Assembly: GCF_030005555.1 (NCBI RefSeq)
Contig: NZ_JASCQG010000009.1
Span: 62,001 to 126,000, forward strand
Origin: Empedobacter sedimenti
Lineage (GTDB): Bacteria > Bacteroidota > Bacteroidia > Flavobacteriales > Weeksellaceae
Length of the DNA stretch: 64,000 bases
Reading direction: 5' to 3'
This document shows, piece by piece, positions 8,454-17,330 of the stretch (the first letter of the stretch is position 1; every line of letters starts with the position of its first letter). The notes under the pieces were generated by a model that was given only the letters and a program-made list of their open reading frames with translations, did not search any database and was not told the DNA's origin. The position numbers and the translations under genes were made by a program.

Positions 8454-9059
8454 ATGAAACTTATTCCTACTTTATTTATTCTAATCGTACTAAATTCTTG
8501 TGCGCTAGTTCCTTCAATTTCATTTCCCTCTTATGTAGTAGAAAGCAAAACAAACAACTTAAAATTGAATACATCCGAAGGAAATTGGTTATTTTTAGAA
8601 ACTTCGATTCCTTTTGAATTACAAAGTAATATTAAAAATAAAACGAATGATTTATTAAAAAATCATTTGGGTAACCGTTTATTGAATAAACAAAATACTA
8701 CGATTTTAGTTCCTGGAAAATTATCCTTAAATCCTGATAAATCAATTTTAGAAGATATTAAAAATGGTAACGATATTGATTATTTAATTTTGTTAGAAGT
8801 TGGAATTCGACGAAATGATTTTTCTGATTATTCTTTGATTCCTTCATCTGATAATAGTACTAGTAAGCAAGTTGTTAGTGAAATTAATGTTTTTGATTTA
8901 AGTAAACAAACCTTAATTTATAATAAACAAGTGAAAGGAATTATTCAATCTAATGCGAATGATGGTCCTGTTTACACGAAAAACATCAATAAGTTAGCTA
9001 AAAAATCTTTTGAAAAATTATTAAATGAATTTTCAAAAGATTTAGAAAATTTCCAATAA
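8454..9059 (+). CDS. Lipoprotein of unknown function
   Basis: A 201-residue predicted lipoprotein: a hydrophobic signal ends at lipobox LNSC (Cys at about residue 16). The mature part has alternating strands and helices, with a central segment DIDYLILLEVGIRR and a later INVFDLSKQTLIYNKQVKG. This reads like a small periplasmic alpha/beta domain of the kind seen in outer-membrane lipoproteins. I do not recognise the family. The gene is alone on this strand. Its stop codon lies one base from the stop of the convergent hydrolase gene, with no hairpin between them. Composition is like its neighbours. Confidence 0.7.
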   Translation: MKLIPTLFILIVLNSCALVPSISFPSYVVESKTNNLKLNTSEGNWLFLETSIPFELQSNIKNKTNDLLKNHLGNRLLNKQNTTILVPGKLSLNPDKSILEDIKNGNDIDYLILLEVGIRRNDFSDYSLIPSSDNSTSKQVVSEINVFDLSKQTLIYNKQVKGIIQSNANDGPVYTKNINKLAKKSFEKLLNEFSKDLENFQ

Positions 9060-9060
9060 A

Positions 9061-10686
9061 TTAATTCCTTAAAAACTTCAAAATAGCATCATTCAATGTT
9101 TTTGGTTGTTCGAAAGGAACATAATGTGTCGAATTTGGAATAATCAATAACTCTCCTTTTGAAATGTTTTGTTGAATTTCTTTCGTATGACTTTCTTTTA
9201 CTTCGTCTTTTTCACCAGCAATGACTAATACAGGATTTTGAATTTTACTTAATTCTGCTTTTGTAATATTTGGTTCATTTAACATCAATTGGATTAAGCG
9301 TGAATTAGTATTTTCTGAAGGATTACTTGCTAAATTTTTCAAATTCTCAATCAGTTCTTCGCTTACTCCATTCGGGTTAAGAACAGCACCAATTGTTGCA
9401 ATTTTATTAACTAATTCAGGACGTTGGGCGTTAAAAATTAAAGCTGTATTTCCGCCATCACTCCAACCAATTAGGTTTACTTTTTTTAGATTAAGTTTTT
9501 GAACAACTTGTAATAAATCGTTTGCAAATGTTTCGTATGCATAAGGGGTATTTGTCAAATCAGTACTTTTTCCTTGCCCACGCGTATCGATTGCAATTAC
9601 TCGATATTGTTTTGCGAAAAATGGAATTTGTTGATAAAAATCTTCTATACTTCCGTTATTTCCATGCAAAAATATCAAAGGCTCTCCTTGTCCATATTCT
9701 TCATAATAGATTTTCGCATCGTTTACGTCAATATATTTACCTGTCTTATTTTTTCCGTAAATCGACTTTTTAGCATCCTCTTTATGTTGGTAATATGATA
9801 TTAATTCTTGCGTTTTTGTATCAATTTCTTCAGACTTTTCTTCTTTTATATTTAATTTATCTTTGGAATATAAAACGTCTAAGTTCGCGATAAAAACACC
9901 CGGAGATGGTTCCCAATTGCCTTGACTTTGGTAACGAAACAGCAAATCTTTTGCTAGAGATTTTTTTGCTGAAACACCAAAAACAAAGTCTTCGTTTTCA
10001 GATTTTTTATAATCAACTAATTGTAGTGTCACAGCAATTTTTTCCACATTTTTGAAACGAAATTTATAAGGAGTTAAATCTATTTTTTGCCATCCAGTTG
10101 TAGATGTTTTGTAAATGATATTTTCTTCTAATATAGATTCTGTTGGTAATCCATTTTTAACTGCGTAAATATTAACTTTTAATGTAATCTCTTCATATTT
10201 AGAGCTTGGAATGATGTGAAAATTATACGTATTAAGTTTTGTTATTGGATAAATTTCAAAAATATTTCCTTGTTCTACAGTTGGCGCATTTTCTTGAAAC
10301 ATTTTAGAAAAAGTCAACATTGGGCGAGTTTTTTGCCCAATGATTTTTTCTTTCATTTTTTCAGATTTAACAATCACTTCTGCCAAAGAAACTTCCTTTT
10401 CATTTAATATTACAATAGAATTTTGTCGAATTTCTTTAACAGGAATAGATTTTTCAACATATCCAGAAGCATCAAAAATTAATTGATGATCAATTAAGCT
10501 TTCCGGAACTTCGATTGTAAACTCACCTTTTTCATCTGTGATTGCTCCAATTTCTGAATTTTTAATTCCAATTGAAGCATAAGGAATAGCAAAATTATTG
10601 TTGTCTCTTAGACTTCCCGTCACACGTATTTGTGCTTGCGTAATCGTACAAAGTAATAGGATTGTAAGGAAAAAATAATTTCTCAT
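9061..10686 (-). CDS. Carboxypeptidase-regulatory-like domain fused to alpha/beta hydrolase
   Basis: A 541-residue secreted protein in three parts. After a signal peptide (about residues 1-18) comes a CarboxypepD_reg-like beta domain (residues about 20-105: VTGSLRDNNNFAIPYASIGI, then GAITDEKGEFTIEVP), usually found at the front of TonB-dependent receptors. A middle beta region of unknown type covers about 115-285. From about residue 325 there is an alpha/beta hydrolase with oxyanion segment FLHGNNG, nucleophile GWSDGG (Ser409), Asp494 in GEKDE and His521 in NSTHYVP, so the triad is complete. The hydrolase part looks like a lipase/esterase. The combination suggests a cell-surface or periplasmic esterase; substrate unknown. 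It stands alone between convergent and divergent neighbours. Confidence 0.85.
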   Translation of the reverse strand: MRNYFFLTILLLCTITQAQIRVTGSLRDNNNFAIPYASIGIKNSEIGAITDEKGEFTIEVPESLIDHQLIFDASGYVEKSIPVKEIRQNSIVILNEKEVSLAEVIVKSEKMKEKIIGQKTRPMLTFSKMFQENAPTVEQGNIFEIYPITKLNTYNFHIIPSSKYEEITLKVNIYAVKNGLPTESILEENIIYKTSTTGWQKIDLTPYKFRFKNVEKIAVTLQLVDYKKSENEDFVFGVSAKKSLAKDLLFRYQSQGNWEPSPGVFIANLDVLYSKDKLNIKEEKSEEIDTKTQELISYYQHKEDAKKSIYGKNKTGKYIDVNDAKIYYEEYGQGEPLIFLHGNNGSIEDFYQQIPFFAKQYRVIAIDTRGQGKSTDLTNTPYAYETFANDLLQVVQKLNLKKVNLIGWSDGGNTALIFNAQRPELVNKIATIGAVLNPNGVSEELIENLKNLASNPSENTNSRLIQLMLNEPNITKAELSKIQNPVLVIAGEKDEVKESHTKEIQQNISKGELLIIPNSTHYVPFEQPKTLNDAILKFLRN

Positions 10687-10806
10687 TAAATAGTTTTGAA
10701 TGATAGACGCTGTAATTTAATAAAGGTTACATACTTTCATCTATAATCTTCAATTAATTTTAATAATTATTGATCTTGAATGATTTTTAGATGAATTATA
10801 AATGAT

Positions 10807-10814
10807 TAAATTTG
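10807..10814 (+). promoter_or_regulatory. Promoter -7 element for pgi
   Basis: TAAATTTG fits TAnnTTTG and lies 19 bases before the pgi ATG. No TTG at the ideal -33 spacing. Confidence 0.5.
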
Positions 10815-10833
10815 TTTTGGAAACATAACTATT

Positions 10834-12486
10834 ATGGCTTTAAAATCAACCAATCCTACAACTACTCATGCGTGGAAGGCATTAAAGAATCATTTTCAAA
10901 CAATTCAAAAAACTACAATTAAAGAACTGTTTGCTCAAAATGCAAATCGTTTTGAGGAGTTTTCTATTCAATATCCTTCATTATTAGTGGATTATTCAAA
11001 GAATAGAATTAATGCTGAAACCATTCAACTTTTGGTTGATTTAGCGAAAGAAATGGATGTTGATACGGCAATTCAGCAAATGTTTGAAGGTGATGTTATT
11101 AACGTGACAGAAAAAAGAGCTGTTCTGCATACAGCTTTACGCAACCGAACTAATGAAGAAGTTTTGGTTGATGGAAAAGATGTCATGCCTCAAATTAATG
11201 AGGTTTTAAAACAGATGAAATCTTTCACAGAGAAAGTAATTTCAGGTGAATGGAAAGGTTTTTCGGGCAAAGAAATTACAGATGTTGTCAATATCGGAAT
11301 TGGAGGTTCTGACCTTGGACCAGTGATGGCAACAGAAGCATTGAAACATTATAAAACACGTTTAAATATTCACTTTGTTTCAAATATTGATGGAACGCAT
11401 TTAGCAGAAACTTTTAAGGAAATAAATCCTGAAACAACATTATTTATTGTTGCTTCAAAAACATTTACAACGCAAGAAACGATGACCAATGCATTTTCGG
11501 CGAAAGAATGGTTTCTGAATTCGGATGCAAAAGAAGCTGATGTTGCGAAACATTTTGTGGCGTTATCGACAAATGCAGAAGGTGTTGCTAATTTCGGAAT
11601 TGATACGGCAAATATGTTCCAATTTTGGGATTGGGTTGGTGGTCGTTATTCATTGTGGAGTGCGATTGGTTTGAGCATTGCTTTGGCAGTAGGTTTCGAT
11701 AATTTCGAAGAATTATTAGAAGGAGCTCACGAAATGGATGTTCATTTCAAAACGGAAACTTTAGATCAAAATATTCCGGTTGTTTTGGCTCTTTTAGGAA
11801 TTTGGTACAACAATTTTTTTGGAGCAGATTCTGTGGCATTATTACCTTATGAACAGTATTTATCGCGTTTTGCGGCGTATTTTCAACAAGGAGATATGGA
11901 AAGTAATGGTAAATATGTTGGTCGCGATGGAAAAAAAGTTGATTACGAAACTGGACCTATTATTTGGGGAGAACCAGGAACAAATGGTCAACATGCTTTT
12001 TATCAATTAATTCATCAAGGAACAAGATTAATTCCAGCCGATTTTATTGCAGGAGCTAATTCATTGAATGTTTTAGGCGATCATCATGTTAAACTATTAT
12101 CAAACTTTTTCGCTCAAACAGAGGCTTTAGCCTTTGGTAAAGATGAAGAAACAGTTGTTGCTGAATTAGAGAAAGCTGGAAAATCAAAAGAAGAAATTGA
12201 TTTCTTAACTGCTTTTAAAATTTTTGAAGGAAATCGTCCTACAAATTCTATTTTATATGAAGTGTTGTCACCAAAAGTTTTAGGAAACTTAATTGCGATG
12301 TACGAACACAAAATTTTTGTGCAAGGTGTTATTTGGAATGTTTTTTCTTTTGATCAATGGGGAGTAGAATTAGGAAAACAGTTGGCAAATGTGATTTTAC
12401 CTGAGTTGACAAATGACGAGCAAGTGAAGAGTCATGACTCTTCTACAAATGGATTAATTAATGCGTATAAATATTGGAGAAAATAG
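10834..12486 (+). CDS. pgi: Glucose-6-phosphate isomerase
   Basis: A cytoplasmic glycolytic and gluconeogenic enzyme interconverting glucose-6-phosphate and fructose-6-phosphate. The 550-residue protein has the family signatures: [24 protein letters not shown], the catalytic segment [28 protein letters not shown] with its catalytic His, and [11 protein letters not shown] close to the C-terminus. Length is typical of the large bacterial/eukaryotic-type PGI. It is a single-gene unit with its own -7 element and terminator. No irregularity seen. Confidence 0.97.
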   Translation: MALKSTNPTTTHAWKALKNHFQTIQKTTIKELFAQNANRFEEFSIQYPSLLVDYSKNRINAETIQLLVDLAKEMDVDTAIQQMFEGDVINVTEKRAVLHTALRNRTNEEVLVDGKDVMPQINEVLKQMKSFTEKVISGEWKGFSGKEITDVVNIGIGGSDLGPVMATEALKHYKTRLNIHFVSNIDGTHLAETFKEINPETTLFIVASKTFTTQETMTNAFSAKEWFLNSDAKEADVAKHFVALSTNAEGVANFGIDTANMFQFWDWVGGRYSLWSAIGLSIALAVGFDNFEELLEGAHEMDVHFKTETLDQNIPVVLALLGIWYNNFFGADSVALLPYEQYLSRFAAYFQQGDMESNGKYVGRDGKKVDYETGPIIWGEPGTNGQHAFYQLIHQGTRLIPADFIAGANSLNVLGDHHVKLLSNFFAQTEALAFGKDEETVVAELEKAGKSKEEIDFLTAFKIFEGNRPTNSILYEVLSPKVLGNLIAMYEHKIFVQGVIWNVFSFDQWGVELGKQLANVILPELTNDEQVKSHDSSTNGLINAYKYWRK

Positions 12487-12506
12487 AATAACATACTTTA
12501 ATGAAG

Positions 12507-12530
12507 ACTCTGCTAAAAGCAGAGTTTTTT
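12507..12530 (+). terminator. Terminator of pgi
   Basis: An 8-bp stem (12507-12514 with 12518-12525, loop AAA) is followed by TTTTTT on the plus strand, 20 bases after the pgi stop codon. Confidence 0.85.
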
Positions 12531-12902
12531 ATTTATATTATTTTATAACTTTTTAATTAAAGAGTGATTTTAAAAATAAAAAAAGCCTGTTTTGAGTAAC
12601 AGGCTTAAAATTAACACATGAGGACAAAATTTACTCTACTAAATCTTATACACTTTGTAATATTTCAATATCTGTGCCAAAATTATTTTGGCGAAATAAA
12701 ATTTTAATAAATTCATTAAAATTATGTTTTAATTAAGAATAATGAAATTATTTGACGTGATAAACTTAAATAATTGTGAAATGTGTAAAAAAGAAATTAA
12801 ATAGATAACTTATAATTGATGAGTTATTTATCCGATTTTTATTATAAAAAAACGTAAAAATGAAACTTTGTCCTGACATGTTTTGTGACAGTTTTACTCA
12901 AT
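12531..12902. other. Gene-poor intergenic stretch with palindrome and orphan terminator
   Basis: About 370 bp of very AT-rich sequence between the pgi and azurin terminators. Visible features: a minus-strand terminator hairpin (12571-12606); a perfect odd palindrome GCCAAAATTATTTTGGC (12676-12692); a minus-strand -7-like TAATTTTG (12678-12685) inside it; and a minus-strand reading frame of only 25 codons (12639-12716). No protein gene can be supported. A small RNA or leader peptide ending at the orphan terminator is possible. Confidence 0.4.
12571..12606 (-). terminator. Orphan terminator, minus strand
   Basis: A 9-bp perfect stem (12583-12591 with 12598-12606, loop TTGAGT) is followed by a T-rich tract on the minus strand only. 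Azurin already has its own terminator 300 bp upstream, so this hairpin has no assigned gene. Confidence 0.65.
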
Positions 12903-12936
12903 AAAAAATGCGAGCAGTTTAAAACTGCTCGCATTT
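12903..12936 (-). terminator. Terminator of the azurin gene
   Basis: Arms 12906-12920 and 12922-12936 are perfectly complementary, followed on the minus strand by TTT and ATT-rich sequence. It lies 24 bases after the azurin stop. Confidence 0.85.
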
Positions 12937-12959
12937 AATGATGATATAAAAATTTGTTT

Positions 12960-13478
12960 TTAAATCGCTGTAATTTTTCCATTCATTGTAGCAAAATGTC
13001 CAGGGAAAGAGCATAAAAAGTCATAAGAACCAGCTTTTAATGTAAATTTTATTTGCTCGTTTTCTTTACCTCCTAAAAGCTTTGTATTTGCAATGATTTG
13101 AGATTTCAATTCTGTTGGAATATAATCTGTCGCTTTAGCAGAAGCCGCTTTGTTCGCAAATTCAGAAGCATCAGAACCTGGGTTTAACAAGATAAAATTA
13201 TGTCCCATAGCTTCTTTTGACATTTCACCTGTATTCATCAAAATCAACGTTACTTCTTCTCCTGCTTTTACCGTAAATTCTGTTTTGTCAAAACGCATAT
13301 CATCACCTGCTTTTAACACAATATGATTGTTTGTCTTAGCTTCAGGCGTTGCAGTTGTTTCAGAAGATTCAGCTGGAGCAGTACTATAATCAATCTCTGT
13401 CTGAGTTGATTCTTCTTTTTTTTCTCCACAACTCATAATCATTAAAGCTGTGAAACTCATTAAAAATAATTTCTTCAT
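12960..13478 (-). CDS. Azurin-type blue copper lipoprotein
   Basis: A 172-residue periplasmic or membrane-tethered electron-transfer cupredoxin. The start at 13478 gives a proper lipoprotein signal (MKKLFLMSFTALMIMSC, Cys at residue 17); an upstream ATG at 13517 would place thirteen extra residues before it. A low-complexity S/T/E/A linker (about 22-48) precedes the cupredoxin domain. Copper ligands are visible: His in MGHNFILL, and Cys, His and Met in FLCSFPGHFATMNG. This is the azurin arrangement, with the usual helical insertion between strands. Azurins pass electrons to oxidases or peroxidases. The gene follows folD-queE in the same direction after a 94-bp gap and has a strong terminator. 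Confidence 0.9.
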   Translation of the reverse strand: MKKLFLMSFTALMIMSCGEKKEESTQTEIDYSTAPAESSETTATPEAKTNNHIVLKAGDDMRFDKTEFTVKAGEEVTLILMNTGEMSKEAMGHNFILLNPGSDASEFANKAASAKATDYIPTELKSQIIANTKLLGGKENEQIKFTLKAGSYDFLCSFPGHFATMNGKITAI

Positions 13479-13572
13479 GATTCCATTATTTGATGCAATA
13501 AAAATAATGAAATACAATAACTTAAAAAAGTTTACTGAATATAAATAGAACTGATTTTAAGCAGATAAATCG

Positions 13573-14220
13573 CTAAGGAATATCCAAGTATTTGTGTGTT
13601 TGTAAAGAATAACGCCATTTCGGATTTTCTTTTACATACTCTACAATTGATGGAAGGTTTTTGTCGCGTTTGCTCCATTCTGTTTGCAAGAAAAGTGTAC
13701 AATCTTTTCCAACACGAGCGGCTTGTTCTTCAGCAAACTGAAAATCGTGATTATTGAACACAATACATTTCAATTCATTTGCAGCTTCGCAAACTTCATC
13801 TAACGGCAACATTAATTTTTTTGGAGAAAGACAAACCCAATCAATTTCTCCACTCAATGGATAAGCACCCGAAGTTTCGATATGGATTCTTGCACCTTTT
13901 TCGTGTAGTTTTTTTGTCAAATAAGTTAAATCCCACATCAAAGGTTCTCCTCCTGTAATGATGATTGTTTTGGCTTGGGAAGTTGCCAAATCTACCAATT
14001 CATCAACGTTAGTTAAGGGATGCTTGTCAGCATCCCAACTATCTTTTACATCGCACCAATGGCAACCAACATCACAACCTCCTAATCGAATAAAATAAGA
14101 AGCCACACCTGTATACATTCCTTCACCTTGTATTGTGTAAAAATGTTCCATTACAGGCAATAATTTCCCTTCTTGTATCAATTGTTGTTCTTCTGCAGTT
14201 GTTGATGCAATGTGTATCAT
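13573..14220 (-). CDS. queE: 7-carboxy-7-deazaguanine synthase
   Basis: A radical-SAM enzyme converting 6-carboxy-tetrahydropterin to 7-carboxy-7-deazaguanine in queuosine biosynthesis. The 215-residue protein shows YTIQGEGMYTG, then the cluster-binding cysteines in GCDVGCHWCD (Cx3Cx2C), the SAM-binding TGGEP and ETSGAYP, and a C-terminal LQTHKYLDIP. These are diagnostic for QueE. It starts four bases after the folD stop codon, so the two are co-transcribed; the link to folate metabolism is through the shared pterin branch. Other queuosine genes are not in the window. Confidence 0.95.
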   Translation of the reverse strand: MIHIASTTAEEQQLIQEGKLLPVMEHFYTIQGEGMYTGVASYFIRLGGCDVGCHWCDVKDSWDADKHPLTNVDELVDLATSQAKTIIITGGEPLMWDLTYLTKKLHEKGARIHIETSGAYPLSGEIDWVCLSPKKLMLPLDEVCEAANELKCIVFNNHDFQFAEEQAARVGKDCTLFLQTEWSKRDKNLPSIVEYVKENPKWRYSLQTHKYLDIP

Positions 14221-14224
14221 AATT

Positions 14225-15100
14225 TTATTTTTTGTTGTTGTATGCCAACAATGTGTTTTTTAATAACATAGCGCGTGTCATTGGTCCAACTCCTCCAGGA
14301 ACTGGCGTTATCCACGATGCTTTTTCTTTTACATTATCAAAATCTACATCACCAGCTAATCTAAATCCTCGTGGATTAGTTTCGTCATCAACGCGCGTAA
14401 TTCCTACGTCAACGATAACCGCTCCATCTTTTACCATATCAGCTTTTAAGAAACCTGGAACACCTAATGCAGTGATCACAATATCAGCTTCTTTTGTAAA
14501 TTGTTCTAAATTTTGTGTTTTTGAGTGTGTTAACGTAACTGTACTGTTTCCAGGATTTCCGTTTTTACTCATCAAAATACTCATTGGGCGACCAACGATG
14601 CGAGAACGACCAATCACAACTGTGTGTTTACCAGCTGTGTCAATGTTATAACGCTCTAACATTTCCATAATTCCGTAAGGTGTAGCAGGTAAAAATGTTT
14701 CCATTTCTAACGCCATTTTCCCGAAATTCATTGGATGAAAACCATCTACATCTTTCTTAGGATCAATCGCATTGATAACCGCTTCTTGATCGATGTGTTT
14801 TGGTAATGGTAATTGTACAATAAATCCGTCCAATGTATCATCATTGTTCCATTTTTCAATTTCGGCAATCAAATCTTCTTGCGAAATTGTATCAGGCAAA
14901 CGTAATTCTGAAGACTCGAAACCTACAAAATGACAATCCTTGATTTTATTGTCAACATAGGTTTGAGAAGCACCATTACTTCCTACTAAAATTGCACCCA
15001 AATGTGGTACACGAACTCCTTGGTCCTTGTAATTCTGCACCAGCTCCTTGATTTCTTGTTTGATCTCTTTTGCCAGTTTAATACCGTCTAAAATTTGCAT
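14225..15100 (-). CDS. folD: Methylenetetrahydrofolate dehydrogenase / cyclohydrolase
   Basis: A bifunctional cytoplasmic enzyme converting 5,10-methylene-THF to 10-formyl-THF with NADP+. The protein carries YVDNKIKDCHFVGF (catalytic Lys), GFIVQLPLPKHID, DVDGFHPMNFGKM, VIGRSRIVGRPMS and TPVPGGVGPMTRAML. I chose the ATG at 15100 (291 residues, MQILDGIKLAKEIK). The longer frame from 15133 would place the -7 element at 15119-15126 inside the gene. First gene of a unit with queE, with which it almost touches. Confidence 0.96.
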   Translation of the reverse strand: MQILDGIKLAKEIKQEIKELVQNYKDQGVRVPHLGAILVGSNGASQTYVDNKIKDCHFVGFESSELRLPDTISQEDLIAEIEKWNNDDTLDGFIVQLPLPKHIDQEAVINAIDPKKDVDGFHPMNFGKMALEMETFLPATPYGIMEMLERYNIDTAGKHTVVIGRSRIVGRPMSILMSKNGNPGNSTVTLTHSKTQNLEQFTKEADIVITALGVPGFLKADMVKDGAVIVDVGITRVDDETNPRGFRLAGDVDFDNVKEKASWITPVPGGVGPMTRAMLLKNTLLAYNNKK

Positions 15101-15118
15101 TGTTTTGTTGTGTTTGCG

Positions 15119-15126
15119 CAAAGATA
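15119..15126 (-). promoter_or_regulatory. Promoter -7 element for folD
   Basis: On the minus strand TATCTTTG matches TAnnTTTG and ends 18 bases before the folD ATG at 15100; it decides the start choice for folD. Confidence 0.6.
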
Positions 15127-15181
15127 CGGACAAATTGGAAAATAAATCATTAAGTTTTGAGTTGATGATTTTTGATTAAAT

Positions 15182-15210
15182 AAAAAACCACTTCGTTGTG
15201 AAGTGGTTTT
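15182..15210 (-). terminator. Terminator with CCACTTC stem
   Basis: An 11-bp stem (15184-15194 with 15200-15210, loop GTTGT) followed by TTATTT on the minus strand. It terminates the small membrane-protein gene at 15215-15706. Confidence 0.85.
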
Positions 15211-15214
15211 AGCA

Positions 15215-15706
15215 TTATTGATATTTTTTCTGCGCTTCTTTTAAGTAATTAAAAACTTGCATTGTTTTCATCTTTTTTGAATCGGTATGAAAAATAAACA
15301 AACCAGTTTCGACATTGAAATAATAATCTTTGTCTCCATTTTTCAACTGAAACCATTCTAACAAACCATTTGTAAGATTAACACCAATCCAATTGATTTG
15401 TGAAGTTTTTAGGTCGAAAATAAAATTATCATTTGGATTATTTGTAGTGATATAATGTATTTGATCGTCCAAAACATACAAAACACCACTTCCTTGAAAC
15501 GCTTTCATTTTCCAAAATTTTGATTGTTGATTTCCGAAGTTATAACGTAAAACTGCTTTGAATTCTGCATTTGTAGGAACTTTTTGTAAAAGAGCATTTT
15601 GTTTTTTTTCGCGCGATTTACTTGCTAAAAAAGCAATCAAAAAGATTAAAAGAATAGGTAGAATGAAGCATAATAACATTCCGAACAATGAAGCTAAGGT
15701 TTCCAT
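15215..15706 (-). CDS. Membrane-anchored protein of unknown function, 163 residues
   Basis: One strongly hydrophobic N-terminal segment (about residues 5-28) is followed by a basic stretch KSREKKQ and then about 120 residues of beta-rich sequence (GSGVLYVLDDQIHYITTN, FDLKTSQINWIG, LEWFQLKNGDKDYYFNV) ending in a helix. The beta part reads like a PH- or GRAM-like cytoplasmic domain, as found in small bacterial membrane proteins. That is inference from the pattern of strands ending in one helix. I do not recognise a specific family. It is a single-gene unit with a terminator just after its stop codon. Confidence 0.65.
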   Translation of the reverse strand: METLASLFGMLLCFILPILLIFLIAFLASKSREKKQNALLQKVPTNAEFKAVLRYNFGNQQSKFWKMKAFQGSGVLYVLDDQIHYITTNNPNDNFIFDLKTSQINWIGVNLTNGLLEWFQLKNGDKDYYFNVETGLFIFHTDSKKMKTMQVFNYLKEAQKKYQ

Positions 15707-15753
15707 AAAGAGAGATTTAAAGGTTTTGATGAAGGTACAAAATATTTTTTAAC

Positions 15754-15787
15754 CTAAAAAAAGCTGTTAGTTTTCTAACAGCTTTTT
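15754..15787 (-). terminator. Terminator of the gpsA unit
   Basis: A 13-bp perfect stem (15758-15770 with 15775-15787, loop TTTT) with a T-run on the minus strand, 25 bases after the stop of the gene at 15812-16231. Confidence 0.88.
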
Positions 15788-15811
15788 GAAATATTTTAAA
15801 TAAAGACTTTA

Positions 15812-16231
15812 TTACAAATTACTCATTTTTTCTTCCACAATTTTTCGTTCTTGAGCTATTAAATTGTCTTCTTCTGTGGGGAATTGAAAAATTCCAGAAT
15901 TGATACTTTCAATACGTTTCAAGACTTCGTAAGAAGCTTTTGCTTTTGTGATATCTTCACGATTTAGATAAATACGAATTGCTTTCATAAACGTCAAAAT
16001 ATTTTTCTTTTTCAATTCATCAACCAATAAAAATTGATCGCGTTCTTCGTTTGCTTCCAATAAAGTTGATAAATTATTATCATCAATCTTGTAATACGAT
16101 TGTAACATTTGTTCAAAATAATAAAGAAATTCAGTATCATCCTTATTATCTATAAATTCTAAATTTAAAAGTTTACTTAGAATTTTAGCTAATTCTTCTA
16201 TGTATTTTGTAATAAAATCTTTTCTAATCAC
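15812..16231 (-). CDS. Small helical cytoplasmic protein (DUF6483-like)
   Basis: A 139-residue, charged, all-helical protein without signal or membrane segment. Its opening MIRKDFITKYIEELAKILSK resembles the DUF6483 family (MIR-x-D-hhh-x-I-x-x-h). The remainder holds TPR-like helices (KAKASYEVLKRIESINSGIF). It begins one base after the gpsA stop codon, so it is translated from the gpsA message. No function is known to me. Co-transcription with glycerol-phosphate metabolism may or may not be meaningful. Confidence 0.65.
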   Translation of the reverse strand: MIRKDFITKYIEELAKILSKLLNLEFIDNKDDTEFLYYFEQMLQSYYKIDDNNLSTLLEANEERDQFLLVDELKKKNILTFMKAIRIYLNREDITKAKASYEVLKRIESINSGIFQFPTEEDNLIAQERKIVEEKMSNL

Positions 16232-16232
16232 C

Positions 16233-17234
16233 TTAATCTAATTTTTTAGACAACTTTTCGAAAGTTTTCTTCGCGTTTTTATCTTCGTATAAAATCTTAT
16301 GAACCGCGTTGATAATTGGCGCTTTTATTTGATATTGTTCATTCATAATTGCCACACCTTTTGTTGCGTAATAACCTTCGGCAACCATATTCATCTCCAA
16401 AATAGCCGATTTTACGGTGTAACCTTTCCCAATCATATTCCCAAACATACGATTTCGCGAGAAAAACGAATATCCAGTTACCAACAAATCACCTAAATAA
16501 GCAGATTCGTTAATTTTACGTTTCATAGGACTTGTGGTTTTCAAGATATAATTCATTTCTCGAATCGCGTTACTCATCAAAACTGCTTGAAAATTATCTC
16601 CATAACCCAAACCATGTGCAATACCAGCTGCAATTGCATAAATATTTTTCAATACAGCACCAAATTCAGTTCCGTAAATATCGTTTGAAAGTTTTGTTTT
16701 GATAAAATCGCACGCCAAACAATCAGCAACAATTTGCGCTTTGTTTTCGTCTTGTGCCGCAATTGTCAAATATGAAAGACGCTCCAAAGCAACTTCCTCA
16801 GCGTGACAAGGTCCACTTACAATTCCTAATTGTTCTTCTTTTACGTCGAATTTATCAAACAAATATTGCCCTACTAATTGATAATGATCAGGAATAATTC
16901 CTTTGATTGATGTTACAACAAATTTATCTGTCAACGGAACAGTTAATTTACTTAAACAATCGACAACGTAAATAGATGGCACAACTAAAAAGATAATGTC
17001 AGAATTCATGACAACTTCGTTGATATCCGTTGATATTTTAAGTTTTTCTGACTTAAACTCAACATCAGTTAAATAATTTGGATTGTGTCTATTTCGCTCC
17101 AAATATCCTTTTACGTATTCATCTTTTACCCACCAGTTGAAAGTTTCAAGGTTTTTATTCAGCATTTTTGCAATCGCAGTTGCCCAGCTTCCATTCCCTA
17201 TTAATCCAACTTTACGATTAGATAACTCTATCAT
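16233..17234 (-). CDS. gpsA: Glycerol-3-phosphate dehydrogenase [NAD(P)+]
   Basis: A cytoplasmic enzyme reducing dihydroxyacetone phosphate to sn-glycerol-3-phosphate for phospholipid synthesis. The 333-residue protein has the dinucleotide-binding GLIGNGSWATAIAKML at residues about 10-25, then SIKGI, SGPCHAEEVALE, and the catalytic-lysine region GAVLKNIYAIAAGIAHG. These are standard for GpsA. Length is normal. It leads a two-gene unit with the small helical protein, with a TAnnTTTG element upstream. Confidence 0.95.
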   Translation of the reverse strand: MIELSNRKVGLIGNGSWATAIAKMLNKNLETFNWWVKDEYVKGYLERNRHNPNYLTDVEFKSEKLKISTDINEVVMNSDIIFLVVPSIYVVDCLSKLTVPLTDKFVVTSIKGIIPDHYQLVGQYLFDKFDVKEEQLGIVSGPCHAEEVALERLSYLTIAAQDENKAQIVADCLACDFIKTKLSNDIYGTEFGAVLKNIYAIAAGIAHGLGYGDNFQAVLMSNAIREMNYILKTTSPMKRKINESAYLGDLLVTGYSFFSRNRMFGNMIGKGYTVKSAILEMNMVAEGYYATKGVAIMNEQYQIKAPIINAVHKILYEDKNAKKTFEKLSKKLD

Positions 17235-17253
17235 AATATATGTATTGAACAGA

Positions 17254-17261
17254 CAAAGTTA
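17254..17261 (-). promoter_or_regulatory. Promoter -7 element for gpsA
   Basis: On the minus strand TAACTTTG fits TAnnTTTG, 19 bases before the gpsA ATG. No clear -33 TTG. Confidence 0.5.
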
Positions 17262-17330
17262 ATTAATTTGTAGCTTAGGTATTTTGAATTTTACGAAAAG
17301 AAACTCAATTTTGTAAAAATTTTAACGACT

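Noticed and set aside
12487-12959. Replication origin in the gene-poor AT-rich stretch
   Set aside because: No cluster of DnaA-box-like sequences and no dnaA/dnaN neighbourhood.
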